Shown: piece by piece, positions 7,963-18,129 of the stretch
Numbering within the stretch: the first letter of the stretch is position 1
Layout of the letters: the number at the start of each line of letters is the position of its first letter
NCBI GenBank assembly: GCA_013426805.1
Contig: JACDZG010000045.1
Span: forward strand, 1 to 53,500
Source: Chromatiaceae bacterium
GTDB taxonomy: Bacteria > Pseudomonadota > Gammaproteobacteria > Chromatiales > Chromatiaceae
Reading direction: 5' to 3'
DNA length: 53,500 nucleotides
The notes under the pieces: generated by a model
What the model saw: the letters and a program-made list of their open reading frames with translations, nothing else
Database searches by the model: none
What the model was told of the DNA's origin: nothing
Program-made: the position numbers and the translations under genes

Positions 7963-9303
7963 ATGAACGCACCATTCACCGAATTTCACCTGCCTGAGCC
8001 ATTGCTGCGCGGACTCGATAAAGCGGGTTTCGACACGCCCACGCCGGTTCAGGCACAGGTCATCCCCCTGGTCCAGGAGGGTCTGGATCTGCTGGTGTCC
8101 GCGGCGACCGGCTCCGGTAAGACCGCGGCCTTTCTGCTGCCGATGATGCAGCGTTTTCTGGACAGTCCCGCCCCCAGGAGCGCGACCCGTGCGCTGATCC
8201 TGGTGCCCACCAGGGAGTTGGCGCGGCAAATCCATATTCATTTTATGAACCTGGCAAGCTTCACCCGGCTCAGCACCGGAGTGATCATGGGTGGTGAGCG
8301 GCGCGACCGCCAGATCGCCACCCTGCGCCGTAATCCCGACATCCTGGTCGCCACCCCGGGGCGGCTGCTGGAATACATCGAAAGCGGCAGCGGGGTGGCG
8401 GATCTCGCCGATCTGGAATATCTGGTCCTGGACGAGGCCGACCGGATGCTCGATCTGGGCTTTGCCGACGACGTGCTGGCCATCATCGCGCGCACCAACC
8501 CGGCGCGTCAGTCGCTGCTGTTCTCCGCCACCCTGAACCATCGCGGACTTAGCGCCATCACCGACCGGCTGCTCCGTGACCCGCGGGTGGTGATCGTCAA
8601 CCCGGTGCGCGAACAGCACCCGGATATCAGCCATCAGGTCATCCTGAGTGACGATACCGAGCACAAGCAGCGTCAACTGCTGTGGCTGCTTCAGAACGAG
8701 CCGGCCGCCAAGACCCTGGTCTTCGTCAATACCCGTGAGCGCACGACGGGGCTCTGCGGCTTCCTCCAGGGTCAGGGCCAGCGGGTGGGCGCGCTCCACG
8801 GTGAACTCGATCAGCGTGAACGCAACCGCATCATGGGGTTGCTGCACGGCGGTCAGATCGGCATCCTGATCGCCACCGACGTGGCGGCGCGGGGGCTGGA
8901 CATCCCCGGATTGGATCTGGTGGTCAACTTCGAACTGGCGCGCAGCGGCGACGATTATCTGCACCGCACCGGCCGGACCGGCCGCGCGGGTGAGAAGGGC
9001 CGGGCTATCGCGCTGGTTGGTTCCAAGGAATGGAACCGCATGGAGAGCATCGAGCGTTACCTCAACCTCAGTTTCGAGGTTAGGGCCATCCCGGGATTGA
9101 AGGCTGACTTTACCGGGCCGACCAAGCGCAAGGGGCCGAGTAAGGGTAAGCCCAAACCCAGGGCCGCGGTGGTTGCCAAGCCGAAAGAGAAGGTCCGGGA
9201 GCGCGAACGCAAGAACATCGGCAAGCGGCGGGCACCAACCGGCAGCGTGCCGATTGATGCGGGCTTGGCACCGCCGCGCGGCAAGCTGCCTGACGGCGGC
9301 TAG
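7963..9303 (+). CDS. srmB: DEAD-box RNA helicase, SrmB-like
   Basis: This 446-residue ATP-dependent RNA helicase is probably involved in ribosome assembly. The motifs run in order: Q motif (FDTPTPVQ), AATGSGKT, PTRELA, DEAD (LDEADRML), SAT, ATDVAARGLDIP and HRTGRTGRAG. The basic C-terminal tail ends with KNIGKRRAPTGS, which closely resembles the tail of E. coli SrmB, hence the symbol. RhlE/RhlB types are the alternative. The ATG at 7963 fits the family start; the frame is open upstream to 7900. Confidence 0.9.
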   Translation: MNAPFTEFHLPEPLLRGLDKAGFDTPTPVQAQVIPLVQEGLDLLVSAATGSGKTAAFLLPMMQRFLDSPAPRSATRALILVPTRELARQIHIHFMNLASFTRLSTGVIMGGERRDRQIATLRRNPDILVATPGRLLEYIESGSGVADLADLEYLVLDEADRMLDLGFADDVLAIIARTNPARQSLLFSATLNHRGLSAITDRLLRDPRVVIVNPVREQHPDISHQVILSDDTEHKQRQLLWLLQNEPAAKTLVFVNTRERTTGLCGFLQGQGQRVGALHGELDQRERNRIMGLLHGGQIGILIATDVAARGLDIPGLDLVVNFELARSGDDYLHRTGRTGRAGEKGRAIALVGSKEWNRMESIERYLNLSFEVRAIPGLKADFTGPTKRKGPSKGKPKPRAAVVAKPKEKVRERERKNIGKRRAPTGSVPIDAGLAPPRGKLPDGG

Positions 9304-9324
9304 CCTGAGTCGCACTGACGCTCT

Positions 9325-9543
9325 ATGGACATTGGCCCGATCGTCGTCTTCGCCGGCTCCTATTTCCCGGCCTGGATCCCCAGCGTTTTGTTGGGCATCG
9401 TCGTGGCCGCGGTGACTTACGGTCTGCTCCTGAAAGTCGGTCTGGCGCAATCGATACCGCTGCCCGGTCTGTTCTACACCCTCCTGAGCAGTCTCGCGGC
9501 CATGGGCCTCTGGGCATTCCTGTTCTCCCGGTCCCTGGCCTGA
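9325..9543 (+). CDS. ytcA: YtcA-family small inner-membrane protein
   Basis: This 72-residue protein has two membrane segments. The opening (IVVFAGSYFPAW) is the YtcA/DUF1656-type motif found in small proteins encoded upstream of tripartite efflux genes. E. coli YtcA has a longer, lipoprotein-like N-terminus, which is missing here. It starts the operon ytcA-mdtN-mdtO-mdtP; its stop lies one base before the mdtN ATG. Its function is unknown but its position is conserved. Confidence 0.8.
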   Translation: MDIGPIVVFAGSYFPAWIPSVLLGIVVAAVTYGLLLKVGLAQSIPLPGLFYTLLSSLAAMGLWAFLFSRSLA

Positions 9544-9544
9544 C

Positions 9545-10729
9545 ATGAACGAGCAGGCCGCTGCCGCTGACCCCGAAGGCACCGCCCCGGCAGCGCCATC
9601 TTCGGCCGCCGCGGTTGGCGACAGCCCGGCACCGAGCCGCCCCGGACCGCGAGCGAGCGGAGCCGGACCCATGCGCTTCCTGGCCGATCGCGGTGCGCTG
9701 TTGCGCACCGTTCTGGGTCGCCTGCTGTTCGTCGCGGTCGCGGTCGCCACCGTCATCGTCGGCTACCGTCTGGCGGCGAACCTGGCGCTGTCTCCCCGCA
9801 CCACCGATGCCGAGATCGACGCCGATATCGTCCGCATCTCAGCGCCCGTGGCCGGCCGCCTGGTGGAGTTGGCGGTCGCCGAGAATCAATCGGTCGCGGC
9901 CGGACAGTTGCTGTTTCAAATCGATCCCGAAACCTATCGGCTGCAACTGCAATTGGCCCAGGCCGAGCTCGCGGTAGCCGAAGGCAGCCTGGCCGACCAA
10001 CGCCGGCTGCGTGAAGCGGAGCGCGCCAATGCTGCCGTGGCGCAGGACGAGGTGAGTCGCGCCCACACCAATCTGGACCTGGCAACGCGCTCACTGGAGC
10101 GGCTCCAGCCGATGGAGACGGCCGGTTATGTGTCCCGGCAGACCCTCGACGAGGCGCGCACGGCAGTGAGCGACGCCGCCGTCTCGCTGCGTCAGGCGCT
10201 CGGTGCCTCGAAGGCGGCCCGTAACGAGGTCCAGAGCACGCTCGCGCTGGAGGCGCAGGTGCGGGCCAACCTGACCCTGGTGGCCATCGCCCGCCGCGCC
10301 CTCGAACAGACGCAGGTGCAGGCGCCGGTCGCCGGCAAGGTGGTCGGGCTGAAGATCGCCGAGGGCGAAAACCTGGTGCCGGGCGTCCCCTTGTTCACCC
10401 TCATCGACAGCGCGAGTTGGGTCGCCAACGGGCTCTTCCCGGAGACCGCGCTGGCCGGCATTGAGGTGGGTGACCGCGCCGACGTCTTCGTCATGATCGA
10501 CCAGCGTGTCCGCATCGCGGGGACGGTCGACGGCATCGGCTGGGGGGTCGTCTCCGATGCGGAGATCGCGGCTTTCGGCGGTCTGCCCTATGTGGCGCGC
10601 ACGCTGAACTGGGTGCAGGTCGCGGCCCGCTTTCCGGTGCGCGTCCGGCTGCATGCGCCGCCGGAGCCCTTGATGCGCATCGGCGCCTCAGCGGTCGTGA
10701 TCCTGCATGAGCAGCAACGCGCACGCTGA
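9545..10729 (+). CDS. mdtN: Efflux periplasmic adaptor, MdtN-like
   Basis: This 394-residue membrane fusion protein belongs to an MdtNOP/AaeAB-type efflux pump. A Pro/Ala-rich cytoplasmic start (1-50) is followed by one membrane segment (about 60-80), the first lipoyl half ([17 protein letters not shown]), a long coiled-coil hairpin (about 125-245) and the second lipoyl half ([19 protein letters not shown]). It should bridge the MdtO permease and the MdtP channel. It overlaps the permease gene by 23 bases, indicating co-translation. Confidence 0.9.
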   Translation: MNEQAAAADPEGTAPAAPSSAAAVGDSPAPSRPGPRASGAGPMRFLADRGALLRTVLGRLLFVAVAVATVIVGYRLAANLALSPRTTDAEIDADIVRISAPVAGRLVELAVAENQSVAAGQLLFQIDPETYRLQLQLAQAELAVAEGSLADQRRLREAERANAAVAQDEVSRAHTNLDLATRSLERLQPMETAGYVSRQTLDEARTAVSDAAVSLRQALGASKAARNEVQSTLALEAQVRANLTLVAIARRALEQTQVQAPVAGKVVGLKIAEGENLVPGVPLFTLIDSASWVANGLFPETALAGIEVGDRADVFVMIDQRVRIAGTVDGIGWGVVSDAEIAAFGGLPYVARTLNWVQVAARFPVRVRLHAPPEPLMRIGASAVVILHEQQRAR

Positions 10730-12872
10730 GTTGCGGTCGCGCCCCGCGGCGCCTCCCGGCGGCGGCGCGCTGTTTGCTTTGCTGACACGCGAACTGGCGC
10801 CCTTTCCCGGCCGTCTCGGCCGGGCCCTGCGCATCACCCTGCTCTGTGTCGTGACGGTTATCGTCTGCATGGCCTTTCACGTCCAAGGGGCCGCGTTGGC
10901 TGCCTACCTGATCTTCTTCGTCAGCAAAGACGATGCCGGTTCCAGCGCCATCGAAGGCGTCGCGTTGATCATCGTCGTGATCGTCGCCGTCGCGCTCGCT
11001 TTCGTCGTCACCGTCGCTACCGCCGGCACGCCGCTGTTGCGGGTCCTCACCATGGCCGCTTTGGTCTACGGCGGCCTGTTCCTGTCCAAGACGTCCAAGT
11101 CGGGACCCGTGGCGACTTCGCTGGCCATGGTGCTGGCGATGGCGCTCACGGCCCCGGACCTGGTCGGTTATCCGGAATTGATCACCCATGCCTTTCTGTG
11201 GATGATTCCGATGGTGGTGGTGCCGATGGGCCTGCTGATCCTGCTCAATCTGCTGGCTGGACGCGACCCCGTGCGACTCTATCAAGACACCCTGCGACGG
11301 CGGTTCGCGGCGGCGGCGGCGCTGCTCGCATCCCCTGGGCCGTCGCGCCGCCGCGACCTGCTCGTGACCATGCGCGCCGGCGACGGCGCTACCGCGACCT
11401 TCAATAAGATGGCGCGGCTGTTGCGTCGGCTGCCGGAACCGGCGCTGGCTGGCCTCGAGGCGCTCGAACGGCTCTCCATGCGGTTGCTGACCGCGCTGGC
11501 CGCGCTGCCGGCCGGCGCGCTGAGCGCGGCGGCCTGGGCGCGGCCGCGACTGTGCGCCCTGCGGGCCGCCCTCGATCACCGCGACCGCGGTGCGGCGCGG
11601 CCCGCGGCGGACGTCCCGCTGGTCGCGGCACCGGCCGCCGACCGCAGTGCCGACGCCGCCGGACAGGAGGTCGATCGGGTCCTCGCCGAGCTGGCCCATG
11701 TCACCGTCGGTGACCCCGCGGCCATCGCACGCGCGCGCGGCGAAACACCACCGCGGGAGCGCGAATCGTTCTTTGTCGCCGACGCCTACAGCAATCCGGA
11801 GTACGCCCGTTTTGCGCTCAAGACGACCCTGGCGGTGATGCTGTGCTATCTGTTCTATGTCAGCTTCGACTGGCCCGGTATCCACACCTGTGTCATCACC
11901 TGTTTCTACGTGGCGCTGAGTTCGGTTGCCGAGACACTGCACAAGCTCACGCTGCGCCTCATCGGCTGTTTCATCGGTGCGGTGCTCAGCTATGCGGTCA
12001 TCATCTTCGGCTTTCCGCACATGCACTCGGTTGGCGATCTGGCCCTGGTCATCGCGCCCCTGTCTTTCGCCGCCGCGTGGATCGCCATCGGCAGCGAGCG
12101 TCTGTCCTACATTGGCCTGCAACTCGCGCTCTGCTTCTTTCTGGCGACCCTGCACGGCTTTGGTCCGTCATTTGATCTGACCATTGCCAGGGACCGGATC
12201 ATCGGGGTCGTCATCGGCAATCTCGCCATTGCCGTCCTGTTCGTCTCGCTCTGGCCGGTCAGTGCCGAGGGCAAGGTCCGTGGGCATTTCCGTGCGGCAC
12301 TCGAGCGCGTCCGCGACCTGCTGAGCACGTCTGCCGGGCGCGCCGCCATCGCCCGCGTCGGTGATCGCTTCAACACCGAATTGAGCGCTGCCGCTTCGAC
12401 CCTGGACCTGCTGAACTTCGAGCCGCGGCGGATCCGGCCGCGACCCGAGCGACAGGCCGCCGCGCGTCAGTTGTTGGCGCTGTGCGAGACACTCTATCTG
12501 ACCGCGGCCATGCTGGCACAGCAGCGGGTGGTCGACGACGGCAGGCCGGCGCTGCCGGCTGCGGTCATGGCTACACTGCGCCGCTGCGATCAGGCGCGTG
12601 CCGATACCCTGACCGACTTTCTCGACTGGATGCGAGTGAACGCGGCAGCGGGGCACGGGGCGTCATCCGGCGATGCCCCGTCCGCAATGGGTGCCGATCC
12701 GCGCTTGCACCCGCGCTCCGGCAACGCCGCGGCGCCGTTCCCCGACCGGACCAGCCTGCCGGATCGCGCCGGGTCCGACCTCATCCATCTGCTCGACGAA
12801 CGGGAGCGACTCTATCGCACATTCGATGCACTGCTCGCCGACCTGTTCGCGGAGGCGCGCCATGCCCGCTGA
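10707..12872 (+). CDS. mdtO: FUSC-family efflux permease, MdtO-like
   Basis: This 721-residue inner-membrane protein of the fusaric acid resistance/aromatic acid exporter family has two membrane blocks, one at about 40-190 and another at about 370-520, separated and followed by soluble Arg/Ala-rich domains. In E. coli the MdtO relatives export aromatic compounds such as sulfa drugs or hydroxylated aromatic acids with an adaptor and an outer-membrane channel. All three partners are encoded here with overlaps, so the pump should be complete. The substrate cannot be read from the sequence. Confidence 0.88.
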   Translation: MSSNAHAELRSRPAAPPGGGALFALLTRELAPFPGRLGRALRITLLCVVTVIVCMAFHVQGAALAAYLIFFVSKDDAGSSAIEGVALIIVVIVAVALAFVVTVATAGTPLLRVLTMAALVYGGLFLSKTSKSGPVATSLAMVLAMALTAPDLVGYPELITHAFLWMIPMVVVPMGLLILLNLLAGRDPVRLYQDTLRRRFAAAAALLASPGPSRRRDLLVTMRAGDGATATFNKMARLLRRLPEPALAGLEALERLSMRLLTALAALPAGALSAAAWARPRLCALRAALDHRDRGAARPAADVPLVAAPAADRSADAAGQEVDRVLAELAHVTVGDPAAIARARGETPPRERESFFVADAYSNPEYARFALKTTLAVMLCYLFYVSFDWPGIHTCVITCFYVALSSVAETLHKLTLRLIGCFIGAVLSYAVIIFGFPHMHSVGDLALVIAPLSFAAAWIAIGSERLSYIGLQLALCFFLATLHGFGPSFDLTIARDRIIGVVIGNLAIAVLFVSLWPVSAEGKVRGHFRAALERVRDLLSTSAGRAAIARVGDRFNTELSAAASTLDLLNFEPRRIRPRPERQAAARQLLALCETLYLTAAMLAQQRVVDDGRPALPAAVMATLRRCDQARADTLTDFLDWMRVNAAAGHGASSGDAPSAMGADPRLHPRSGNAAAPFPDRTSLPDRAGSDLIHLLDERERLYRTFDALLADLFAEARHAR

Positions 12873-14376
12873 ACGCACCGCCGGCACCGCGGCCGGGCTG
12901 CTGCTGACCCTCGTCCTGCTGACCGGTTGCGGCGGCACCGTGCCGGTGGCCGGGCCGACGACACCGGACCAGCCCTGGGTCTTGCCGGACGCCGTGCGGG
13001 CCGATGTCAAGATCGCGTTGGCGCGTTCCGGCGACCAAGCGGTGCCCGCTCGGGCAGCCGCCGGGATACGCGTCGACCCGAACCGCGACTACGCGCTCAG
13101 CGAGTTGATCGACATCGCGCAGCGGCACAACCCGGCGACCCGCGTGGCCTGGGAGGAGGCCCACCAGGCGGCGTTGGCCACCGGGACCGCGCGCAGCACC
13201 TTGCTGCCGCGACTGGCCGCCAGTGTCGTCGGCGGCTATCAGCGGCTGTCGACCCCGGTCACCCTGCCGTTGGTCGGCACCAGGACGCTGACGGCTGATG
13301 TGCAGGAAATCATCCCAATCCTGACCGTGGAATGGCTGTTGTTCGACTTCGGCGAACGGGCGGCCGCGGTCGAGGCCAGCCGCCATCTGGCGACCGTGGC
13401 CAATGTGCAGTTCAACCAGATGCACCAGCAGATCGTCTTTGATGTCAGCCGGGCCTATCATGCCGGCATCGCGGCCGCGCACAAAGAGACCGCCGCTCTG
13501 CGTGCGCTCGCCGCCGCCCGGCACATCCTGGCCGCTGCCGAGACCCGTGAGCGCCAGGGTCTCGACACCCGGATCGAGATCGCCCAGGCGCGGTTGCAGT
13601 TGGCCCAGACCGACCTATCGCTGGTGCAGGCGCAGGGCGAAGCCGCGACCGCGCGCGTGGCGCTCAACGCCGCGCTGGGTGTGCCCTATAGCACCCGGAT
13701 CCGGCTGCGCGATCCCGGCGAGCGCTTGCCCGCGGCCGCCATCGACAGCCTGGATCAGGTGATCGACCGCGCGCTGATCGAACGCCCGGACATCATCGCC
13801 GGCGTGGCGCAGCTGCGGGCCGCGGAGGCCGGCGAGCGCCTGGCAGCCGCCGGTTATTGGCCTAAAGTGGGGCTCATCGGCGCCCTCTCGACCAATGACA
13901 ACCAATTCAGCTTCAACGGCGGCAGCACCTTCGGCACACCAGTGCAGCAAACCGGTGTGCTCTTGGGCGTCACCCTGCCGCTGTATCAAGGCGGCCTGCG
14001 CGACAGCACCGTGCGCAGTGCGCGCTCGCGCGTCACGGCGGCCCAGGCCGCGGTGGCCGGCACCCGCGGTGCCGCCGCCGCGGAGATCGCCGCCGCCTAT
14101 GAGGCGCTGCGCACCAGCCTGGCCGCGCATCAGGCCGCCGACGCACTGGTTGCCGCGGCCGCCGTCACGGCGGCGGCGGCGCGCAAAGGACTCGATCTGG
14201 GACTCGGCAACCTGACCACGGCGATCACCGCTGAAAAGGATCTGCTGGAGGCCGAAGAAGCGCGCGCCGACGCCCGTCGCGATGCTTTCGACGCCGCCGC
14301 TGCGCTGGCTTTCGTCACCGCTGCCCTGACCGCGGATGCGCCGCGGCCGGACCCGGCGGCGACGCTGCAGATTTGA
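12862..14376 (+). CDS. mdtP: Outer-membrane efflux lipoprotein, MdtP-like (TolC family)
   Basis: This 504-residue outer-membrane factor starts at the ATG at 12862, behind GGAGG and 11 bases before the mdtO stop. The N-terminus is a lipoprotein signal with lipobox LTGC. Two OEP repeats with long coiled coils follow, the first at about 70-280 (ending [13 protein letters not shown]) and the second at about 300-490. This is the usual RND/FUSC channel architecture. It completes the export path of this operon. Confidence 0.9.
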   Translation: MPAERTAGTAAGLLLTLVLLTGCGGTVPVAGPTTPDQPWVLPDAVRADVKIALARSGDQAVPARAAAGIRVDPNRDYALSELIDIAQRHNPATRVAWEEAHQAALATGTARSTLLPRLAASVVGGYQRLSTPVTLPLVGTRTLTADVQEIIPILTVEWLLFDFGERAAAVEASRHLATVANVQFNQMHQQIVFDVSRAYHAGIAAAHKETAALRALAAARHILAAAETRERQGLDTRIEIAQARLQLAQTDLSLVQAQGEAATARVALNAALGVPYSTRIRLRDPGERLPAAAIDSLDQVIDRALIERPDIIAGVAQLRAAEAGERLAAAGYWPKVGLIGALSTNDNQFSFNGGSTFGTPVQQTGVLLGVTLPLYQGGLRDSTVRSARSRVTAAQAAVAGTRGAAAAEIAAAYEALRTSLAAHQAADALVAAAAVTAAAARKGLDLGLGNLTTAITAEKDLLEAEEARADARRDAFDAAAALAFVTAALTADAPRPDPAATLQI

Positions 14377-14377
14377 A

Positions 14378-14536
14378 CCGATCGATCACCGCACCGCCCT
14401 CCAGTTCGTCGTCGACTGGCTGGCGCGGCGCATCAGGGGCGTGATGGTGATCGGCGCCGGTCACCGGGGCGTGGTGGGCGGCACCCGGTGCGAGTCGCCG
14501 GTGCTGATCGATGTCGCGGTGGTCGCGTTGGAGTAG
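14378..14536 (+). pseudogene. ackA: Acetate kinase fragment
   Basis: The plus frame directly after mdtP reads DHRTALQFVVDWLARR, then VIGAGHRGVVGG and SPVLIDVAVVALE, then stops. This follows the order of a conserved internal part of acetate kinase (wLl.r, aiGHRvvHGG, vlid..v.aLe). The family His in HRVVHGG is changed, and both ends of the enzyme are absent, leaving about 50 codons of a 400-codon gene. The remnant has no start of its own. The assignment rests on pattern memory, not a search. Confidence 0.55.
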
Positions 14537-14688
14537 GTGAATCCCCGGATAGTCGCGGTCGCGTGCCGCGCGTAAGGTTGCGGCTCGACCCGGTTATCAG
14601 TCATCGGGCGCAGACGACAACCAATGGTGGACCCGCGCTCCACACGCGTGGACACCGGTTGCAACAATCTCAATCAAGGAAAAGTCTC

Positions 14689-14937
14689 ATGTCTTCAGTA
14701 CAAACGGCCAGCCGGACAGAGAAGCACGGCGGCAATGGCGGATATCTCCAGTCGGTGATCGAGCCGGACCTGCAAACCATGGATGAGCAGTCCTTGGATG
14801 ATCCGCTGTCGCAGGCGATCAGCGCCGCCGCGTATTATCGTGCCGAGGCGCGCGGCTTTGAGCCGGGACATGAGTTGGAGGATTGGATCGAGGCCGAGCG
14901 CGAAGTCACCACGGCTAATCAGTCCGGTACATCGTAA
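14689..14937 (+). CDS. DUF2934 domain protein
   Basis: This 82-residue protein starts at the ATG at 14689 behind AAGGAAAAG. The C-terminal half (AAYYRAEARGFEPGHELEDW then IEAEREV) matches the DUF2934 signature seen in many proteobacterial small proteins. The N-terminal half is polar and probably unstructured. The function of the family is unknown. It stands alone, with no neighbour in the same direction within 300 bases. Confidence 0.75.
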   Translation: MSSVQTASRTEKHGGNGGYLQSVIEPDLQTMDEQSLDDPLSQAISAAAYYRAEARGFEPGHELEDWIEAEREVTTANQSGTS

Positions 14938-15025
14938 CGGTTTGCTCCGCTTGGGACCGGTTTGGAGGGACGACATCCTGGGGCCTTCATTTTCGGCCTG
15001 CGCAGAGGTGCGCATTTCCATCTGG

Positions 15026-16276
15026 TTAGCGCTTCATGAGTAGCTGGGCGGCCCGTTCTCTGATCATCCGCTCGATTGGGTGGCAGAGTTCGGGTCGGTC
15101 CGCGAGGAGCCCCGCCGCGATCGGCCACTGCGCAAGGACGCGATTGACCAACGTGAGCGCCACCTCTGCAAGATCGGCTTTGGCGCCTAACCGGCGATCG
15201 AGATCCGCGAAGTTGCCGATGTGCACATCCTCGAATCGACGCGAGCGCCCAAACCGCAGCCCCATGTCTTCCGGGCCTTGCCCCGGTGGGCGGTAAACAA
15301 AGGTGGCCACCAGGTCGTAGGCCGGCGCGAGCGTCGGGGTGCGCGCGTCACGGTAGATCAATGACCAGTTCTTGAGATGGGCATCACCGTTGCCGATCAG
15401 TACGTTGAAGGCCAAGCGTCGGGCAAATTCGCGGAGTGCCTCCGTATCGCGATTCCGATAGACGAGGGCGCCGATCGTTTCAAAGGAACCGGAGTATTTT
15501 CCTTGGCTGCGGTCCGGATCGGGGTAAAACCCTCGGACTTGGGCCATATCCTCGATGTGTATCCGTTCTCGCCGCGGTCCCCGGTCGAAACGGCGCACCG
15601 CGTAGGCGAACTCCTCGCCCCCGGGCCACACCCGGTCGGGCAGCGCTGCGACCAACTCACGGTGCACCAGCCGCGCCTCCGGCACTTCAATGCCGACCGC
15701 CCCCGCAAGCATCATCATCGCCAGCTCATTGTGCGGGACTTTGGGATGCACTGGATCGGGCAGCTTGAGTATCCAGTCGCCACCCTCGCCGACACCGGGG
15801 ACGGTCAGACGGTCACCCTGGGCCAGCATGGAGAACTTGAGGCCCACCCCGGCTAAAGAGAACGACCAGAGTCCGGTTGGTGCGTCGCCTGGCGCGGCAT
15901 CGGCGGGGTCAACCCCGGACAGGTCCACCGGCACCAGGTGGCTGCTGGGGAGGACGCGCACGGCACCGGGCAGGTCATGGCCGACGTGGGCGAGGAGTTC
16001 CATTTCCCGCCGAACCGATGTGTGTCTGGCGCTGGCGATCCAGTCCCGCAGCCGCCCTTCGGGTAGCAAGTTCGAGAACCAGGGAGGCAGGCGCATCTTG
16101 GCCTGGTGGCGTGCGTGCGGATTCTCCTCGAAGCGCAGACCCAGCACGGGACGGTTGGGGGCGCTCCAGTAGTCTTCCGCGAAGGCAAAGCGGGTAAAGT
16201 CGTCGCGGCGGTGCAGGTGGCCGACCAATTGCTCATCGAGATAAACGCAGAACTGTTCCTCACGCAAGGCTGTCAT
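15026..16276 (-). CDS. HipA-family serine/threonine kinase (toxin-like)
   Basis: This 416-residue HipA-like kinase carries the N-terminal HipA signature (FSNLLPEGRLR, 68-78), SLAGVGLKFSM (140-150), the ATP-contacting Lys in DWILKLP (171), the catalytic loop GNGDAHLKNW (295-304) and the metal-binding PAYDL (318-322). In E. coli HipA phosphorylates glutamyl-tRNA synthetase. The start at 16276 is chosen because GAGGG precedes it; it overlaps the end of the DUF262 gene by 17 bases. No HipB-type HTH antitoxin gene lies next to it. The only tightly coupled neighbour is the DUF262 gene, which is unusual for the family. Expression is probably coupled to that gene. Confidence 0.85.
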   Translation of the reverse strand: MTALREEQFCVYLDEQLVGHLHRRDDFTRFAFAEDYWSAPNRPVLGLRFEENPHARHQAKMRLPPWFSNLLPEGRLRDWIASARHTSVRREMELLAHVGHDLPGAVRVLPSSHLVPVDLSGVDPADAAPGDAPTGLWSFSLAGVGLKFSMLAQGDRLTVPGVGEGGDWILKLPDPVHPKVPHNELAMMMLAGAVGIEVPEARLVHRELVAALPDRVWPGGEEFAYAVRRFDRGPRRERIHIEDMAQVRGFYPDPDRSQGKYSGSFETIGALVYRNRDTEALREFARRLAFNVLIGNGDAHLKNWSLIYRDARTPTLAPAYDLVATFVYRPPGQGPEDMGLRFGRSRRFEDVHIGNFADLDRRLGAKADLAEVALTLVNRVLAQWPIAAGLLADRPELCHPIERMIRERAAQLLMKR

Positions 16277-17963
16277 CGCGTCCCTCATCCAGATCGTCCG
16301 GATCGTCCAGATCGAGGCTGTCCAAGGGCGGTGTGTCCTCGAGTTGAGTCGCCGCCATGACCTCCAGGAAATCGCGCACAATGTCTGCCAGGCGTTGCTG
16401 ACGGGTGTTGAGAAAGGCGGTCTTGTCACCCTGTGACAGTGCAGCGAGCAGCGTTTCGTCCAAGGCATGAGAGGCCAGGAACTCGGCAGCATTGCTTTCC
16501 CGCTCCAGGGGCGGAGAGACCAACAGATCGGCCGGGGTGCCTGGGAGTTCTTGATCCAGCACCAGGATGCGATTGGCGGCCCAAGCGACTTGGTCATTCG
16601 GCGCGCGGTTCAAAATGCGCCGCGCGATGGCAGCGGCGGTCCCCTCGGATTGAATGGACTCGGCAAGATCGCTGCGCTCGTAGGGTCGACCAGTCAACAG
16701 CGAGCATGGTCGCAGCGCCCACAGGGCCGACAGCACGATCCGGCTCGCGGCGGCACTGGTGCGAAATCCGGTCAGCGACGGGAGCCGCAGCCTTGCATCG
16801 AGCGGGGCGGCGAGCAGTTGCTGGACAGACCCGTTTTCGTCGTTCGCGCTGATGCGTGTCGCCAGGATCTGCATGGCGTTGGTCCAGCTTGAAGCGAACG
16901 GACCCGGACCAGTCATGGCCGCACGCCAGAACCAGCGGCGCAGGAGGATGCAATTGCGTGGCTCGGGCTCCGGGAAATGCGCAAAGAAGCGGGTTAGTAC
17001 CACCAATAGGTACCGATAGGGTAGAAAAGCGAAGTGCGGGACGCCCGCGTCTTCCTGAAGGAAAACGATGGCTCGCGAGAGGGCTCTGGCCCCCTCTCGA
17101 TAGGCTGTTTCCGCCTGTTCCCCACCAAAATCACGTGCCTTTTGGGTGCTTTCGGAGAACTCGACGCGAATATCACGGGTCACATTGCCGCCACGTCTGG
17201 CGAGCACGGACCTTAATACCGTGTCATCGTCTAGGAGTCCGAAGCCGCGCTCGGCCTCAATGGATTCGGCGATTTGCTGGAAGCGCGACGCCGGCTCCAC
17301 CGCGCTTCCTGGCGCGGGGTGCAGGGCGGCAAAGACCTCCGCGCGGCTCAAGCGTTTGCCGTAGTTGTTCATGCGGTCGAAGATATCGCGCAGGACCGAT
17401 TCTTCCTCCTGGCTGACCAGATAGGCCGGGACCTGGTACTCGCGGATCGCCCGTGTGACACGCGATGCCTCGTCCAAGTGCTCGCCGGCCTCCGGATGCT
17501 CCTTGGTGAACCAGCGAACCAGTCGCTGGAGATCGAAGAGGACGGGCAGGGGGATGAGGTGTCCCGCCTCCTCCCGGCTCGGATGTCGGAAGGTCTGCTG
17601 TTCCAAATCATAGGAGAGGGCGAACCGCTCATCGCGGGAGCCTTCCGCGGAGAGTGCGTTGGCCAAGCTGGTCAAGCGCTGCTGGCCGTCGACGACCCAC
17701 CAGCCGTCGTCGAACTGCCGCGCCGGGATGCGCAGCCCGCCCAGGTGAATGGTGGCCTGCGGTGCCGGACGAATCCACAACAGCAGGCTGCCGATGGGAT
17801 AGCCCTTGACGATACTATCGAACAGGCGGCGCACATCCTCCCACTGCCAACGCAGCGGTCTCTGAAATTCGGGGATGCGGATACGTCCTTTGAGCGTTTC
17901 GTCAACCAGATCGACCACGGAGACGGTCTTGGCGACCGGCTGTGAGATCGACGTGTATGCCAT
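16260..17963 (-). CDS. DUF262 protein (GmrSD-N-like), coupled to HipA
   Basis: This 567-residue protein has the DUF262 signature IPEFQRPLRW (30-39), SIVKGYPIGSLLLW (50-63) and DGQQRLTSL (92-100). In GmrSD and SspE the DUF262 (ParB/Srx-like) domain hydrolyses NTPs and senses DNA modification, and a DUF1524 HNH domain cuts. Here the C-terminal part keeps the fold-type pattern (ANRILVLD, then SHALDETLLAAL and FLNTRQQRL), but I cannot find the HNH His motif, so nuclease activity is doubtful. The start is the ATG at 17963, after GGGGAATAACC. It overlaps the HipA-like gene. Confidence 0.85.
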   Translation of the reverse strand: MAYTSISQPVAKTVSVVDLVDETLKGRIRIPEFQRPLRWQWEDVRRLFDSIVKGYPIGSLLLWIRPAPQATIHLGGLRIPARQFDDGWWVVDGQQRLTSLANALSAEGSRDERFALSYDLEQQTFRHPSREEAGHLIPLPVLFDLQRLVRWFTKEHPEAGEHLDEASRVTRAIREYQVPAYLVSQEEESVLRDIFDRMNNYGKRLSRAEVFAALHPAPGSAVEPASRFQQIAESIEAERGFGLLDDDTVLRSVLARRGGNVTRDIRVEFSESTQKARDFGGEQAETAYREGARALSRAIVFLQEDAGVPHFAFLPYRYLLVVLTRFFAHFPEPEPRNCILLRRWFWRAAMTGPGPFASSWTNAMQILATRISANDENGSVQQLLAAPLDARLRLPSLTGFRTSAAASRIVLSALWALRPCSLLTGRPYERSDLAESIQSEGTAAAIARRILNRAPNDQVAWAANRILVLDQELPGTPADLLVSPPLERESNAAEFLASHALDETLLAALSQGDKTAFLNTRQQRLADIVRDFLEVMAATQLEDTPPLDSLDLDDPDDLDEGRDDSLA

Positions 17964-18129
17964 GGTTATTCCCCGTTCCTGGAGTCGCACGAGTATTGAT
18001 CCCAGGGTACCATGCGTGGCTTCGCCAGGGAACGTTCTGTGTTATTGCTGCCCTCTGGGAATCCTGCGACATAATGCAACTGCGAGAGCGAGAACTGTGG
18101 TTTCCTCCCGGTTTCACCTGCTTTGAAAA

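Noticed and set aside
7738-9756. Long minus-strand frame opposite psd end and the helicase
   Set aside because: The helicase motifs on the plus strand are complete; the antisense frame has no family features.
10491-12155. Long minus-strand frame opposite mdtO
   Set aside because: Its Gln/Arg/His-rich composition is the usual shadow of a membrane protein gene in GC-rich DNA.
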